Below, one piece after another: positions 50,072 to 58,594 of a stretch of DNA of 64,000 bases (position 1 is the first letter of the stretch; each line of letters begins with the position of its first letter). The position numbers were made by a program, and so were the translations under genes. Below the pieces are notes generated by a model. It made no database searches. It was not told the origin of the DNA and saw only the letters and a program-made list of their open reading frames with translations. Origin of the DNA: an uncultured Clostridia bacterium (GTDB lineage: Bacteria; Bacillota; Clostridia; Oscillospirales; Ruminococcaceae); contig CANDEV010000004.1 of the NCBI GenBank assembly GCA_947383835.1, forward strand, positions 62,001 through 126,000, read 5' to 3'.

Positions 50072-52153
50072 ATGAAAAAACTGGTTTTGGCACTTATTTT
50101 CTGCACGTTAATGCTCTGCGGCTGTTCCGCTAAGGCGGGGAACGAGATTTCGGAAACCGACGTTCCCGAAACAAGCTCCGTTACCGTTACAACCGAAAGC
50201 TCCGCCGCCGTTACCGAAGCGGAGACTACTGCAACAACCACTGACAAAAGAGAAACGACCGTTACCAAGCCTGCCGAGGAAGAAATAATCCTCACGCCCA
50301 TACCCTCGAAAGAACCTTTTGAAATAATGTCATGCAAAATTATTGAAGATATTGCGGTAGATAATGAGGAGGATTTCTATGACAAGGAGGTTTTGAAGCG
50401 CGCAAAGGAAATTTGCTTTGAGGACGAGGAAATACACAAAATAATAGTTGAGGCAAACAATGGTTATACCGAAGAGGAATACGGCGAAAACGCCGCGGAA
50501 CGCAAAATAGAAACCGCAGAGGATATATCGTTTATATGCGGCTTGCGGTACGATTTTGACGGCGACAGCGAGTATGAATATGTACTTAGCCTGCAATACT
50601 TTTCTACGCCTGTAGGCATGGGCGGCGCTTTTGTGATATATATGGACGGCGATAAATACAAGATACTCGAAACCGGAGGAAATCCCGTGGCTCCCAAGCA
50701 AATAAAAATCATTACATCAGGCAGTTATGATTTTCTTATGCTGTTTACCTCGGCGGGCTTTTTGTGGTACAGCGAAGATATTTACGGCTTTGAAAGCGGT
50801 ATGCCCGAAAAGGCGACAGATTTCGATGATGAAGAGTCAAAAAGTGTTTATTGTGAAAACGACATTTTTTACCTTAAATACAAATATTCATATACATCTA
50901 AACCGTTTGTACTCTGCGGCGACGGCGTTTTCCGTCAGCTTGGGCGTGAAAAGATTACCCGTGACGACTTTGAAGCCCACGTTCGGAACGGCGGCGCGTA
51001 CCTTGACAGTCTTGCGGAAATCGGCGAGGAAATTACCGAAATTTACACCTATGGGTATTTTAATTATGAGCTTTGCGGCGAGGATTTTTACTATAATGTG
51101 TACAGTTCGCTTTACGGGGACGCTAAGGGTACGTTTCAGACAAGAAGGCGTGATCGGCTTCCCGAGGAAGAAGTCCGATTTACCGACGAGGTTGTTTACG
51201 GTGACTTGTGGGCGGTGCAGCCAATACATCGTTCGCGGAACTACGACATAGGCGGCGGATACGTCTGCTTTACCACGGGCGAAGCGGAAAATAAAGTACT
51301 GAATGTTGCAAAGGATAATGTTATTACAGATAGTATAAAAACAGGCATCTTTGACCCCGATTGGCAGATAAAATTTTATGATATGGACGTTCCGCCCTGC
51401 TTTGCGCTGAAAACGAGCAGCTGGGACATAGAATACCGCACATATTTTGTCATTGACGGCAAAATAACCGAAATAAACTGGACTCTTGACGGTGAAAAGC
51501 TTGACAAAATTGATTACACAATGCTACAATGTCGGGGCGAAAAGAACGGCGAATTTGTTTCCTACTCGATTCCCATATGGGATAACGACCGCTTCACAAA
51601 ACGGTGTTTCACCTTTGCGGAGGGTGATTACACCAATATTGTAGGGTACAGCAAGGAGATCGACGGCGAGATAATAAAATGGTTGGATACGGACAGCGGT
51701 ACAAGCTGCGAAACTGCCAATGAACTAATGCATAAATTCTGCGGTTTTTGGGACGGCGCATACCGCGCCGAAACGTCGTATGACGGTAACGAGCGTTGGT
51801 TATTGCTTATCGAAAAAGAGGGCTTCCGAACAAAGGAAGAAATGACGAATACCCTTTCGGAATTCTGCACTCCTGCCGCCGTGGAGGAAGTTTACTCAAT
51901 GCTTCTTGAGAACAGATACTCCGATTTTGAACTCATAGACGGAAGAATTTATCTGCACGAGGGTCCGCCGAGCAATTATCGGCCGTATTATTACATAGAA
52001 AGCTCCGAGGAAAAGGACGGCGTTATCACAGCAAGATTTTTCGCCTACTACAGTAGACAGGATATACCTTACGTCATATGCCCGCCGCTTTACGCCGAGT
52101 TTGTCCTCGAGGACGGCGTTTGGAAAATTTCCTCTTTGCCAAAGGAAAGATAA
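50072..52153 (+). CDS. Large lipoprotein
   Basis: 693 residues. The lipoprotein signal (LCGC) and linker are nearly identical to the gene at 48920, including the GGGGGAATTTTT ribosome site. The ectodomain contains an EF-hand-like DFDGDSEYEYVLSLQY and several aromatic-rich beta-type segments; the last ~110 residues may be a separate domain. No enzyme motif is recognised. It is one of several large lipoproteins of this kind in the window and is probably exposed on the cell surface. Confidence 0.8.
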   Translation: MKKLVLALIFCTLMLCGCSAKAGNEISETDVPETSSVTVTTESSAAVTEAETTATTTDKRETTVTKPAEEEIILTPIPSKEPFEIMSCKIIEDIAVDNEEDFYDKEVLKRAKEICFEDEEIHKIIVEANNGYTEEEYGENAAERKIETAEDISFICGLRYDFDGDSEYEYVLSLQYFSTPVGMGGAFVIYMDGDKYKILETGGNPVAPKQIKIITSGSYDFLMLFTSAGFLWYSEDIYGFESGMPEKATDFDDEESKSVYCENDIFYLKYKYSYTSKPFVLCGDGVFRQLGREKITRDDFEAHVRNGGAYLDSLAEIGEEITEIYTYGYFNYELCGEDFYYNVYSSLYGDAKGTFQTRRRDRLPEEEVRFTDEVVYGDLWAVQPIHRSRNYDIGGGYVCFTTGEAENKVLNVAKDNVITDSIKTGIFDPDWQIKFYDMDVPPCFALKTSSWDIEYRTYFVIDGKITEINWTLDGEKLDKIDYTMLQCRGEKNGEFVSYSIPIWDNDRFTKRCFTFAEGDYTNIVGYSKEIDGEIIKWLDTDSGTSCETANELMHKFCGFWDGAYRAETSYDGNERWLLLIEKEGFRTKEEMTNTLSEFCTPAAVEEVYSMLLENRYSDFELIDGRIYLHEGPPSNYRPYYYIESSEEKDGVITARFFAYYSRQDIPYVICPPLYAEFVLEDGVWKISSLPKER

Positions 52154-52280
52154 TTTTTAATAAATTATTTCGTTTTTGTAAAAAATAAAATATTTTCAAT
52201 TCCATGAAAAATTTCGGAGGTTTGAATTGTATTTATTATAGGAAGTTAAATTCCTCCAAAATTAGAAAGGATTGATAATT

Positions 52281-53159
52281 ATGAAAATGAAAAAACTTTT
52301 TGCAGCAATTGCGGCGGCGGTAATGGCGGTATCGGCTGTACCCATGACAGCGGCGGCTCTGCCGTCTCCGGGGAATTGGACTGAGGGTTCTGCGGCGTAC
52401 GTTGAGTTCTCATCGCTGGACGAACTTAACGAGCATATCAGCAAAAACAGAGGCAGCGTTGTTATTCGCGACATATGGACTGACCAACAAGTTGCTTTTG
52501 AGGACGTTCAATCCATTTGGATACCTGCGGGATTTTCCCAATACGACAGCAGTATAAGCAATATTCTTTTCAGTGAGCAGTTTGTCTCGGTAGACTTTTC
52601 ATTCGCAAACAGCAGCTACAAATTTTACGATTTCGGCAGCAGCCAAGCGGGAAAACTGCACTATGACAGCATGAAAAACAGTCCCGACAAGCAAAAGGTC
52701 GACGGCAGGACGGTCTACCGCAGCGGCTCGTACTATTGCTGGAAGCAAAGCGGTTCGTACTTTATGCTTGTGACAAACGCCAACGCGTTCTCATATTGCA
52801 GCGCGGAGGAGTACATTCTCCCAGAATATGCCGCTGAGGGTATCTCATACATCGGCGGCAAAAAATACTACGTCCAGTCGGACGGCTCATACTATGTGGG
52901 CTGGAAAACCATTAACGGCAGCAAATATTTCTTCGGTATGGACGGCGCGGCTCTTACTCAAAACACCATAGTTGGCAACGTCCGCTACACCTTCGACCCA
53001 AGCGGCGTTTGCACGGGAACATACACGGGCTGGCTGGAAATGAACGGCTTCAGATACTACTGCAAAAACGGCAGGTTTGTCACAGGCGTAAATAAAATTT
53101 CCGGCAAAACGTACACATTCAGCAGCGAGGGAATACTTCTTTCAGCTTATCCCGCGTAA
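52281..53159 (+). CDS. Secreted protein with cell-wall-binding repeats
   Basis: 292 residues. After a Sec signal peptide (AVPMTAAALPSPGN), a unique ~155-residue domain is followed by about five aromatic repeats of the choline/glucan-binding type (GGKKYYVQSDGSYYVGWKTI, NGSKYFFGMDGAAL, NGFRYYCKNGRFVTGVNKIS). These hold the protein on the cell wall or on glucan. The function of the N-terminal domain is unknown. ATG 52281 has GAAAGGA 9 bases upstream; an earlier TTG at 52272 is less likely. Confidence 0.85.
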   Translation: MKMKKLFAAIAAAVMAVSAVPMTAAALPSPGNWTEGSAAYVEFSSLDELNEHISKNRGSVVIRDIWTDQQVAFEDVQSIWIPAGFSQYDSSISNILFSEQFVSVDFSFANSSYKFYDFGSSQAGKLHYDSMKNSPDKQKVDGRTVYRSGSYYCWKQSGSYFMLVTNANAFSYCSAEEYILPEYAAEGISYIGGKKYYVQSDGSYYVGWKTINGSKYFFGMDGAALTQNTIVGNVRYTFDPSGVCTGTYTGWLEMNGFRYYCKNGRFVTGVNKISGKTYTFSSEGILLSAYPA

Positions 53160-53202
53160 GGTATATATAAATTTCTTAGCTTGCCCAAAAACACATTTTT
53201 CT

Positions 53203-53290
53203 CCGCCCCCTTGATAGGGGGCTTTGTTTTGTTTAAGTACAAACATATTAACATTGGGGGTAGACTCTCGCCGCGGGGCGTTCCCCGCAA
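53203..53290. repeat. GC-rich palindromic repeat, complete copy
   Basis: Module A (CCGCCCCCTTGATAGGGGGCTT), about 30 bases, then module B (TTGGGGGTAGACTCTCGCCG then CGGGGCGTTCCCCGC). It lies between two convergent genes rather than against a stop codon. Confidence 0.7.
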
Positions 53291-53295
53291 AAAAA

Positions 53296-53326
53296 CGGCG
53301 GAACGTTTAGTGCCGTTCCGCCAAAA
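53296..53326. terminator. Hairpin terminator
   Basis: GGCGGAACG and CGTTCCGCC pair with an 8-base loop; A-rich sequence lies on both sides. A second small hairpin CTCCTAT-AAA-ATAGGAG follows at about 53402-53418. Confidence 0.7.
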
Positions 53327-53434
53327 TCAAATAAAATAAAACAAGGAGTTCGGATAACGCTATCTGCATTAGCGCATCGAATATCATTAATAAAGGTACG
53401 TCTCCTATAAAATAGGAGATTTCCCAATGATCAA

Positions 53435-54220
53435 TCAGTTGTTAATGTTCGGTAAGCCAAATTCAAAGCCTTTTTCTTTAAGGCAGTCTATCACCTGCGG
53501 CAGTATCTCGGCATTTGTTGCCGAAACGCTGTGCAGCAAGTATATTGCTCCGCCGTGAGCCGCGCCGCTTATACGCTCTAAAGCCTCTGTGGGATTCGGC
53601 TGATTGTCAACCTCCCAGTCCTTGTAGGCAAAGCTCCAAAGCATGGTATTGTAGCCAAGCTCCTGTGCAAGAGCCACCGCCTGCTCCGAATACTCGCCGC
53701 AGGGAGGACGGAAATACTTCATCTCATATCCGAACTTGTTCCGCACATATTCATGCAGCGACATTATTTCGTCCACCGCTTCATCTCGGGAAAGCTTAGG
53801 CAGGGACGAGTGCTTCATTCCATGGTTACCGATAACGTGTCCCTCGTCGATCATACGCTTAACAAGGTCAGCGTTACGCTTAACGTAGTCTCCCGTAACA
53901 AAGAAGACCGCTTTAACGTCCTTTTCCTTTAAGGCGTCGAGAATAGGCGTTGTGTACCCGTTTTCGTACCCTTGGTCAAAGGTCAGCACTATTTTTCTTT
54001 CGTCGTCGAAAATGGCGCAGCCTCCGTATTCCGACATTTCGTCGTTGAACATCTCCGCGCCGACGGGACGGTTGTTTTCGTCTACCTCTCTGCCCTGACC
54101 GTAGCCCTTGCAGGTGTTGTCGAGCGAAGCTGCGTCCGCAGAAGCCGTAACGGAAACAATACCGAAGCAAACCGCAGCCGCCAGAGCGTACTTTAAGATA
54201 TTAATAAATTTTTTCAGCAT
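53435..54220 (-). CDS. PdaA-type polysaccharide deacetylase
   Basis: 261 residues. Signal peptide, then a NodB-homology domain: motif 1 TFDQGYENGYT (Asp82; the usual second Asp is Gln, and the GYENGYT form is typical of PdaA), motif 2 GNHGMKHSS (His133, His137), motif 3 FRPPCGEYSEQ. PdaA deacetylates N-acetylmuramic acid during formation of muramic delta-lactam of spore cortex, so a sporulation role is likely, though a vegetative peptidoglycan deacetylase is possible. ATG 54220 has GGAGG 6 bases upstream. Confidence 0.92.
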   Translation of the reverse strand: MLKKFINILKYALAAAVCFGIVSVTASADAASLDNTCKGYGQGREVDENNRPVGAEMFNDEMSEYGGCAIFDDERKIVLTFDQGYENGYTTPILDALKEKDVKAVFFVTGDYVKRNADLVKRMIDEGHVIGNHGMKHSSLPKLSRDEAVDEIMSLHEYVRNKFGYEMKYFRPPCGEYSEQAVALAQELGYNTMLWSFAYKDWEVDNQPNPTEALERISGAAHGGAIYLLHSVSATNAEILPQVIDCLKEKGFEFGLPNINN

Positions 54221-54384
54221 ATGCTCCTCCATTATTAATTTATTTTAATAATAGTATAAGCGTGCCGAATTTTTTTATCACATATATATTATAACATATT
54301 TTTTTCCAAAATGAAATTACAGAATTATTACAAACAGCCGTAATTGATTACAATTTGGAAAAGATACAGCCTGTAAATAAACAA

Positions 54385-54417
54385 TGCGTTATGAAATTAT
54401 GTCTAATCCATAACGCA
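54385..54417 (-). terminator. Hairpin after ireB
   Basis: TGCGTTATG and CATAACGCA form a 9-bp stem with a 15-base loop; only a weak T-rich tail follows. Confidence 0.55.
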
Positions 54418-54451
54418 CATATCGTTCAAGCTTATTCGAAGAAGCATTTAA

Positions 54452-54700
54452 TTATTCTCCCAAATAAGATTTCACCAACACCTGAAGAAGCTCATCGCGG
54501 TCAATGTGACGTATCAGGCTTCTGGCGTTGTTGTATGTGGTTATGTATGTCGGATCCTCGGAGAGAATATAACCCACTATCTGGTTTATTGGATTGTAGC
54601 CCTTTTCACGGAGAGCGTCATAAATAATGGTGAGATTTTTTTTCATTTCGCCCTCTGTATCTTCGATGACCGAAAAGGTCATGGTCTGTTCGTTGTTCAT
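54452..54700 (-). CDS. ireB: IreB-family regulatory phosphoprotein
   Basis: 82 residues. The sequence NNEQTMTFSVIEDTEGEMKK, then ALREKGYNPINQIVGYILSE and SLIRHIDRDELLQVLVKSYL is the conserved IreB/DUF965 family. In Enterococcus IreB is phosphorylated on N-terminal threonines by the kinase IreK and affects cephalosporin resistance. Usually it lies by ruvX/alaS genes; here it is alone. Confidence 0.95.
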   Translation of the reverse strand: MNNEQTMTFSVIEDTEGEMKKNLTIIYDALREKGYNPINQIVGYILSEDPTYITTYNNARSLIRHIDRDELLQVLVKSYLGE

Positions 54701-55065
54701 TTATAACACTCCTTTATGGGAAAAACTTCCTAAAAAATTATACTCCAAGTCTTACATATATTATAACCCATATTAAGAATAAAAACAAGTAGTTTTTGTT
54801 ATTTTTTTATAATTGGCAGAAATTTCATGCATTTGTTTATGCACAATGCACAAAGTTTTATGCATAGATTTTGACGTTTCCGTAAACTGCGTTTTTATGA
54901 TGAATTTATATTTGTCGTAACGGTTGTCGAACATCTGTAAGACGGTACTTATTCCTCATACAGATGTTTGATCGCAGCAAAAATTGAGATTTGCATTATT
55001 GAATTTTTTTGAGATACGTGCTATAATATAAGTGCAAAATAAAGACCTTGAAAGGAGTACCCAAT
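54701..55065. other. Intergenic region with ATGCA repeats and a hairpin upstream of punA
   Basis: No gene. Four ATGCA/TGCAT boxes lie within 54833-54868 (CATGCATTTG...TTATGCAC...ATGCAC...TTATGCATAG), and AACATCTGT/ACAGATGTT form a 9-bp stem with a ~23-base loop at about 54931-54970. It includes the promoter 54999-55027. The hairpin lies upstream of that promoter, so it may be an operator or the end of another transcript. Confidence 0.5.
54999..55027 (+). promoter_or_regulatory. Promoter of punA
   Basis: TTGAAT and TATAAT with a 17-base spacer, about 38 bases before the start. Confidence 0.7.
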
Positions 55066-55896
55066 ATGTCAAAAATTTATTCGCGTCTCGAAAAATGCTA
55101 TAACTGTTTTAAGTCAAAAATAAGCTTTATCCCGGATATTGCCCTTGTCCTTGGCTCGGGATTGGGAGATTATGCTGACGGTATCGAAATTGAAGCGACC
55201 CTCCCTTATTCGGAGATAGAGGACTTCCCCATATCCACCGTTGCGGGTCACAAGGGCAGGTTCGTTTTCGGTACTGTAAACGGCGTAAAAGTCGTTATCA
55301 TGCAGGGCAGAGTACACTACTATGAGGGCTATAAAATGGAGGACGTTGTTCTCCCCATACGCCTTATGAAAATGATGGGAGCAAAGCTGCTGTTCCTGAC
55401 AAACGCTGCGGGAGGAGTGAATTTTGATTATCATGCGGGGGACTTTATGCTCATCTCCGACCAGATATGCATGGCTCCCTCGCCGCTTATCGGAGAAAAT
55501 GCGGACGAGCTTGGGGTGCGTTTCCCCGATATGAGCAACATTTATAACGCGGAGCTTCGCGCTGTCGTCCGCGATACCGCCCAAAAAATCGGAGTACCCT
55601 TGCAGGAGGGCGTTTACATTCAGCTTACGGGACCTAACTACGAAAGTCCCGCAGAAATAAGAATGGTACGTACTCTCGGTGCGGACGCTGTGGGAATGTC
55701 CACAGCCTGCGAGGCTATCGCCGCGAACCACGCGGGAATGAAGGTTGTGGGTATTTCCTGCATTTCAAACATGGCGTGCGGAATTACCGACAAGCCGCTT
55801 ACTCACGCGGAAGTACAGGAGACCGCCGACCGCGCCGCGCCGCTGTTCAAGAAGCTTATCACGGAGTCCGTTACGGAGCTTAATAAGTGCCTGTAA
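55066..55896 (+). CDS. punA: Purine nucleoside phosphorylase (trimeric class)
   Basis: 276 residues. Cleaves purine (deoxy)ribonucleosides with phosphate for base salvage. Blocks of the trimeric PNP family: LVLGSGLGDYAD, STVAGHKGRFVFG, QGRVHYYEGY, LTNAAGGVN, TGPNYESPAEIR and GMSTACEAI. ATG 55066 has AAAGGAG 9 bases upstream. It is the only purine salvage gene here and has its own promoter. Confidence 0.96.
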   Translation: MSKIYSRLEKCYNCFKSKISFIPDIALVLGSGLGDYADGIEIEATLPYSEIEDFPISTVAGHKGRFVFGTVNGVKVVIMQGRVHYYEGYKMEDVVLPIRLMKMMGAKLLFLTNAAGGVNFDYHAGDFMLISDQICMAPSPLIGENADELGVRFPDMSNIYNAELRAVVRDTAQKIGVPLQEGVYIQLTGPNYESPAEIRMVRTLGADAVGMSTACEAIAANHAGMKVVGISCISNMACGITDKPLTHAEVQETADRAAPLFKKLITESVTELNKCL

Positions 55897-55978
55897 TTAT
55901 TGCATATTTTTTTCGGTGTTGACATATTTTTTATTTTGTGATATATTATAATAAAAAGTACTTTCGGAGAGAAAACAT

Positions 55979-56161
55979 ATGACGTTTAAGGAAATTGAAA
56001 GGATCATCAAAGCTGACGGCTGGGAACTTAAATCCGCAGAAGGTTCGCATTTTCACTATATCCACCCTCGCAAAAGCGGAAAGGTAACTTTGCCAAAGCA
56101 TAAGGGAGATATTCCTAAAGGTACTGTGAATTCAATTTTTAAACAGGCGGGACTTAAATAA
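55979..56161 (+). CDS. hicA: HicA-type mRNA interferase toxin
   Basis: 60 residues with a double-stranded-RNA-binding-like fold. The catalytic His24 is in EGSHFHYIHP, followed by VTLPKHKGDIPKGTVNSIFK, typical of HicA. In other systems HicA cleaves mRNA and is neutralised by HicB. The TTCGGAGAGAAAACAT site precedes the ATG. hicB starts 27 bases later. Confidence 0.93.
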   Translation: MTFKEIERIIKADGWELKSAEGSHFHYIHPRKSGKVTLPKHKGDIPKGTVNSIFKQAGLK

Positions 56162-56188
56162 CAACTTCCCGCAGAAAGGAGCGTTTAT

Positions 56189-56602
56189 ATGATGACTGTT
56201 TATCCTGCGTGCTTTTATAAAGAAAAGGACGGCGGCTATTCGGTGATATTCCCCGACCTCGACCATCTCGCCACCTGCGGGGACACTCTTGAAGACGCTG
56301 TTGAAATGGCAGTTGACTGTCTTGCGGGATATGTTGACAGTGCAAACGAGGAAAACGAAGTCCTCCCCAAGCCGTCAGACATTGAAAGCATTGATATTAA
56401 CGCCGAATACGACGAGTACGAAAGCGCGTTTGTAAATCTGATAGCTGTGGACGTTTCCGAATATGCAAAAACGCATTTTAAAAAGTCTGTAAATAAAACG
56501 CTGACCATTCCAATTTGGCTCAACGAGCTTGCCGAGGAGGAAAATATAAATCTTTCCAAAACGCTTCAGGAAGCTTTAATGGAAAAATTAAACGTTGGAT
56601 AA
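56189..56602 (+). CDS. hicB: HicB-type antitoxin
   Basis: 137 residues. The N-terminal partial RNase H-like fold (YPACFYKEKDGGYSVIFPDL, then TCGDTLEDAVEMAVDCLAGY) blocks HicA; the C-terminal segment from about residue 105 (TIPIWLNELAEEENINLSKT) is a ribbon-helix-helix DNA-binding domain for autoregulation. AAAGGAGCGTTTAT precedes the ATG. The order toxin-antitoxin is normal for hicAB. Confidence 0.94.
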   Translation: MMTVYPACFYKEKDGGYSVIFPDLDHLATCGDTLEDAVEMAVDCLAGYVDSANEENEVLPKPSDIESIDINAEYDEYESAFVNLIAVDVSEYAKTHFKKSVNKTLTIPIWLNELAEEENINLSKTLQEALMEKLNVG

Positions 56603-56608
56603 AATCAA

Positions 56609-56645
56609 GCCGCGATCTGAAAATTGGATCGCGGCAATTTTTATT
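56609..56645 (+). terminator. Terminator of the hicAB unit
   Basis: GCCGCGATC/GATCGCGGC stem, 9-base loop, followed by a T-rich run. Confidence 0.9.
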
Positions 56646-56722
56646 TTTCAAAAAAATGCGTTAATTTGCACTTTTAAATCGTATTATATATGACGGCAGA
56701 AAACGGGAGGTGAAAATAAAAT

Positions 56723-57226
56723 ATGGATGTGCAGGAAAAGCAGGATATGCTTGACGAAATTTACAGGCGCAATCTCGACACGGTGTACCGCGTTTGCTGG
56801 CTGTATATGAAAAACAAGTCCGATACCGAGGACGCGGTCTCCGATACCTTTGTGCGGCTCATGCGGTCGGACGTTAGTTTTGAAAGCTGTGAGCATGAAA
56901 AGGCTTGGCTGATCGCGGCGGCGCGGAATATCTGCAAGGACGTGCTGAAAAGTCCCAAATACAGAAACGAGCCTTTGGACGAAAATATGCTTACGGGCGA
57001 TACGCTGACGGACGAAACTCTTATTACGGTAAAGGAGCTGCCCGAAAAGTATCGAACGGCGGTGTACCTTTACTACTATGAGGGCTATTCCTGCGGCGAG
57101 ATAGCGGATATGCTCGGCACGGTAAAGTCCACCGTAATAAGCAGACTGGCAAGAGGCAGAAAAATTCTGAAAAAAATCATAGGAGGCGATATTGATGAGA
57201 CTGAAAAGAGCGTTGTCACAAATTAA
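56723..57226 (+). CDS. ECF-type sigma-70 factor
   Basis: 167 residues. Region 2 at about 10-70 (YRRNLDTVYRVCWLYMKNKS, DAVSDTFVRLM, KAWLIAAARNICKD), region 4 at about 100-155 (LPEKYRTAVYLYYYEGYSCG, EIADMLGTVKSTVISRLARG). GGGAGGTGAAAATAAAAT precedes the ATG. It overlaps the next gene by 32 bases, coupling it to its likely anti-sigma factor. Confidence 0.95.
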   Translation: MDVQEKQDMLDEIYRRNLDTVYRVCWLYMKNKSDTEDAVSDTFVRLMRSDVSFESCEHEKAWLIAAARNICKDVLKSPKYRNEPLDENMLTGDTLTDETLITVKELPEKYRTAVYLYYYEGYSCGEIADMLGTVKSTVISRLARGRKILKKIIGGDIDETEKSVVTN

Positions 57227-58295
57227 GCCCGACGACGGGCAGAGAGATAAAATTTACGGCGATATTATGGAGAAGCTTTCGGAGGAAAATATCAACCCTG
57301 AGCCTAAACGCCGCATGGTCTTTAGCAAGAGAAGAATAGGCGTACCCGCGGCGGTGTGCGCGTTGGTTCTTATATTCGGGATAACGGTCTCTGCGGCGAA
57401 TTTCGGCTGGGGACATAAGCTTTTCGGCAGCAGCGCGGCAATTATCGAGAGGGATATTTACGACTACAGTGTTGAGATAGGCAATGTCAAAATCGAAAAT
57501 GCCGAGGGTGTTCCCTATAATTTTACCGTGGGGGACGTTATCAGTGACGGAGAGTCCCTTTACTTCAATCTGCTTGTTGAGGGCATGACGATAGAACCCG
57601 ATTGGGCAGGCTATTGGGATTCGCCGGGGGTGGCACATCCCGTAAATACAAACGGCAACATCATTCGCATCACAAACTGGTATGAATTGGGTATGGAAGG
57701 TAACACGGCAAACACCGCCGTATTTGTGAATTATACCAATGCAATAAAAAAGGGAGACGTTCTTGAATTTGAGTTTAAAGAAAGCAATGTCGAAACAGAT
57801 GAAAACGGCGCGGTTTTGAGTATGTCCTCTCCGCTTCTTGCAACGGTAAGCTTTGAGATACAAAGCGATGTCAACAACGCGAGAAAAACAATAGACATAA
57901 ACCGCACAGCGGTTTTCAAGGACAGACTGGAGCCGTCCTTTGCCGAGATCGAGCCTTACGATGAGGACAAGCTGAAAGCCGTTGAACTGAACGTCGAGAG
58001 CATAAGCATTTCCCCTTTAAGCTATGTTATAAAAGCCACCGCCGACCTTTCACAGCCGGTTACAAGCAGCTATTTTGCGCACGGCTGGGGCAATGTTTGG
58101 TTTATACTTAAAAACGGAGAAAAAATATGTTTTCCGCCGGACTATATGGGCAGCGACAGCTCAACGGGCGAATATGTAATATCCATGCTGTCCAATTTCT
58201 CGCCGCGGCATGGCATACTTGACCTTAACGAAATAGAAGCCATAGAATTTGACGGGTTTACAGTATCGTTTGTATCCGACGAAGCTGTTGAATAA
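57195..58295 (+). CDS. DUF4179-type anti-sigma membrane protein
   Basis: 366 residues. A cytosolic N-terminus (KRALSQIKPDDGQRDKIYGD, about 1-45) precedes one helix (about 49-68: VPAAVCALVLIFGITVSAA) and a large extracellular DUF4179-like domain (AANFGWGHKLFG...). This is the usual partner of ECF sigma factors in Clostridia and holds the sigma at the membrane until a signal acts. ATG 57195 is preferred over TTG 57192 (AGGAGGCGATATT upstream). Confidence 0.88.
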   Translation: MRLKRALSQIKPDDGQRDKIYGDIMEKLSEENINPEPKRRMVFSKRRIGVPAAVCALVLIFGITVSAANFGWGHKLFGSSAAIIERDIYDYSVEIGNVKIENAEGVPYNFTVGDVISDGESLYFNLLVEGMTIEPDWAGYWDSPGVAHPVNTNGNIIRITNWYELGMEGNTANTAVFVNYTNAIKKGDVLEFEFKESNVETDENGAVLSMSSPLLATVSFEIQSDVNNARKTIDINRTAVFKDRLEPSFAEIEPYDEDKLKAVELNVESISISPLSYVIKATADLSQPVTSSYFAHGWGNVWFILKNGEKICFPPDYMGSDSSTGEYVISMLSNFSPRHGILDLNEIEAIEFDGFTVSFVSDEAVE

Positions 58296-58354
58296 TTTTT
58301 CATAGGGCGGGGAAAAGGCTCAGCCTTTTGACACGTAACGGTATAGAAGTATTG

Positions 58355-58416
58355 TTACCCATGGGAGCGTTTTACCATTGTTGACGTAGTACGCCTAAAA
58401 GGGTAAAGGCTCAGCC
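58355..58416 (-). repeat. GGCTGAGCC repeat, copy 2
   Basis: 62 bases matching 4877-4938 in the opposite orientation. The region 58308-58425 also carries a second AAAGGCTCAGCCTTTT box at 58315-58329, so the copy seems bounded by two short palindromes. Confidence 0.6.
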
Positions 58417-58516
58417 TTTCTCCCTGCCATTTTTTATGAAGCAGGTCAGGACTTTGCCTGATACCGTCTTTCTGTGCCGCTGTTCTGCCGTAAAAGCTTT
58501 GTTAAAAAATAATACA

Positions 58517-58545
58517 TTGATTTTTCCAATGATTTGATGTATAAT
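58517..58545 (+). promoter_or_regulatory. Promoter of the ECF transporter S component
   Basis: TTGATT and TATAAT with a 17-base spacer. The leader is about 45 bases; I see no riboswitch in it. Confidence 0.65.
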
Positions 58546-58594
58546 ATAGCTGTGATTGACTCCCCGAAAACTATTGACAAGGAGGTCGGTAATA

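Noticed and set aside
54701..55065. Purine riboswitch before punA
   Set aside because: The conserved loop sequences of the purine aptamer are absent and the only sizeable hairpin lies upstream of the promoter.
58545..58594. A preQ1-type or other riboswitch before the ECF S component
   Set aside because: The promoter leaves only about 45 bases of leader and the conserved preQ1 boxes are not present.
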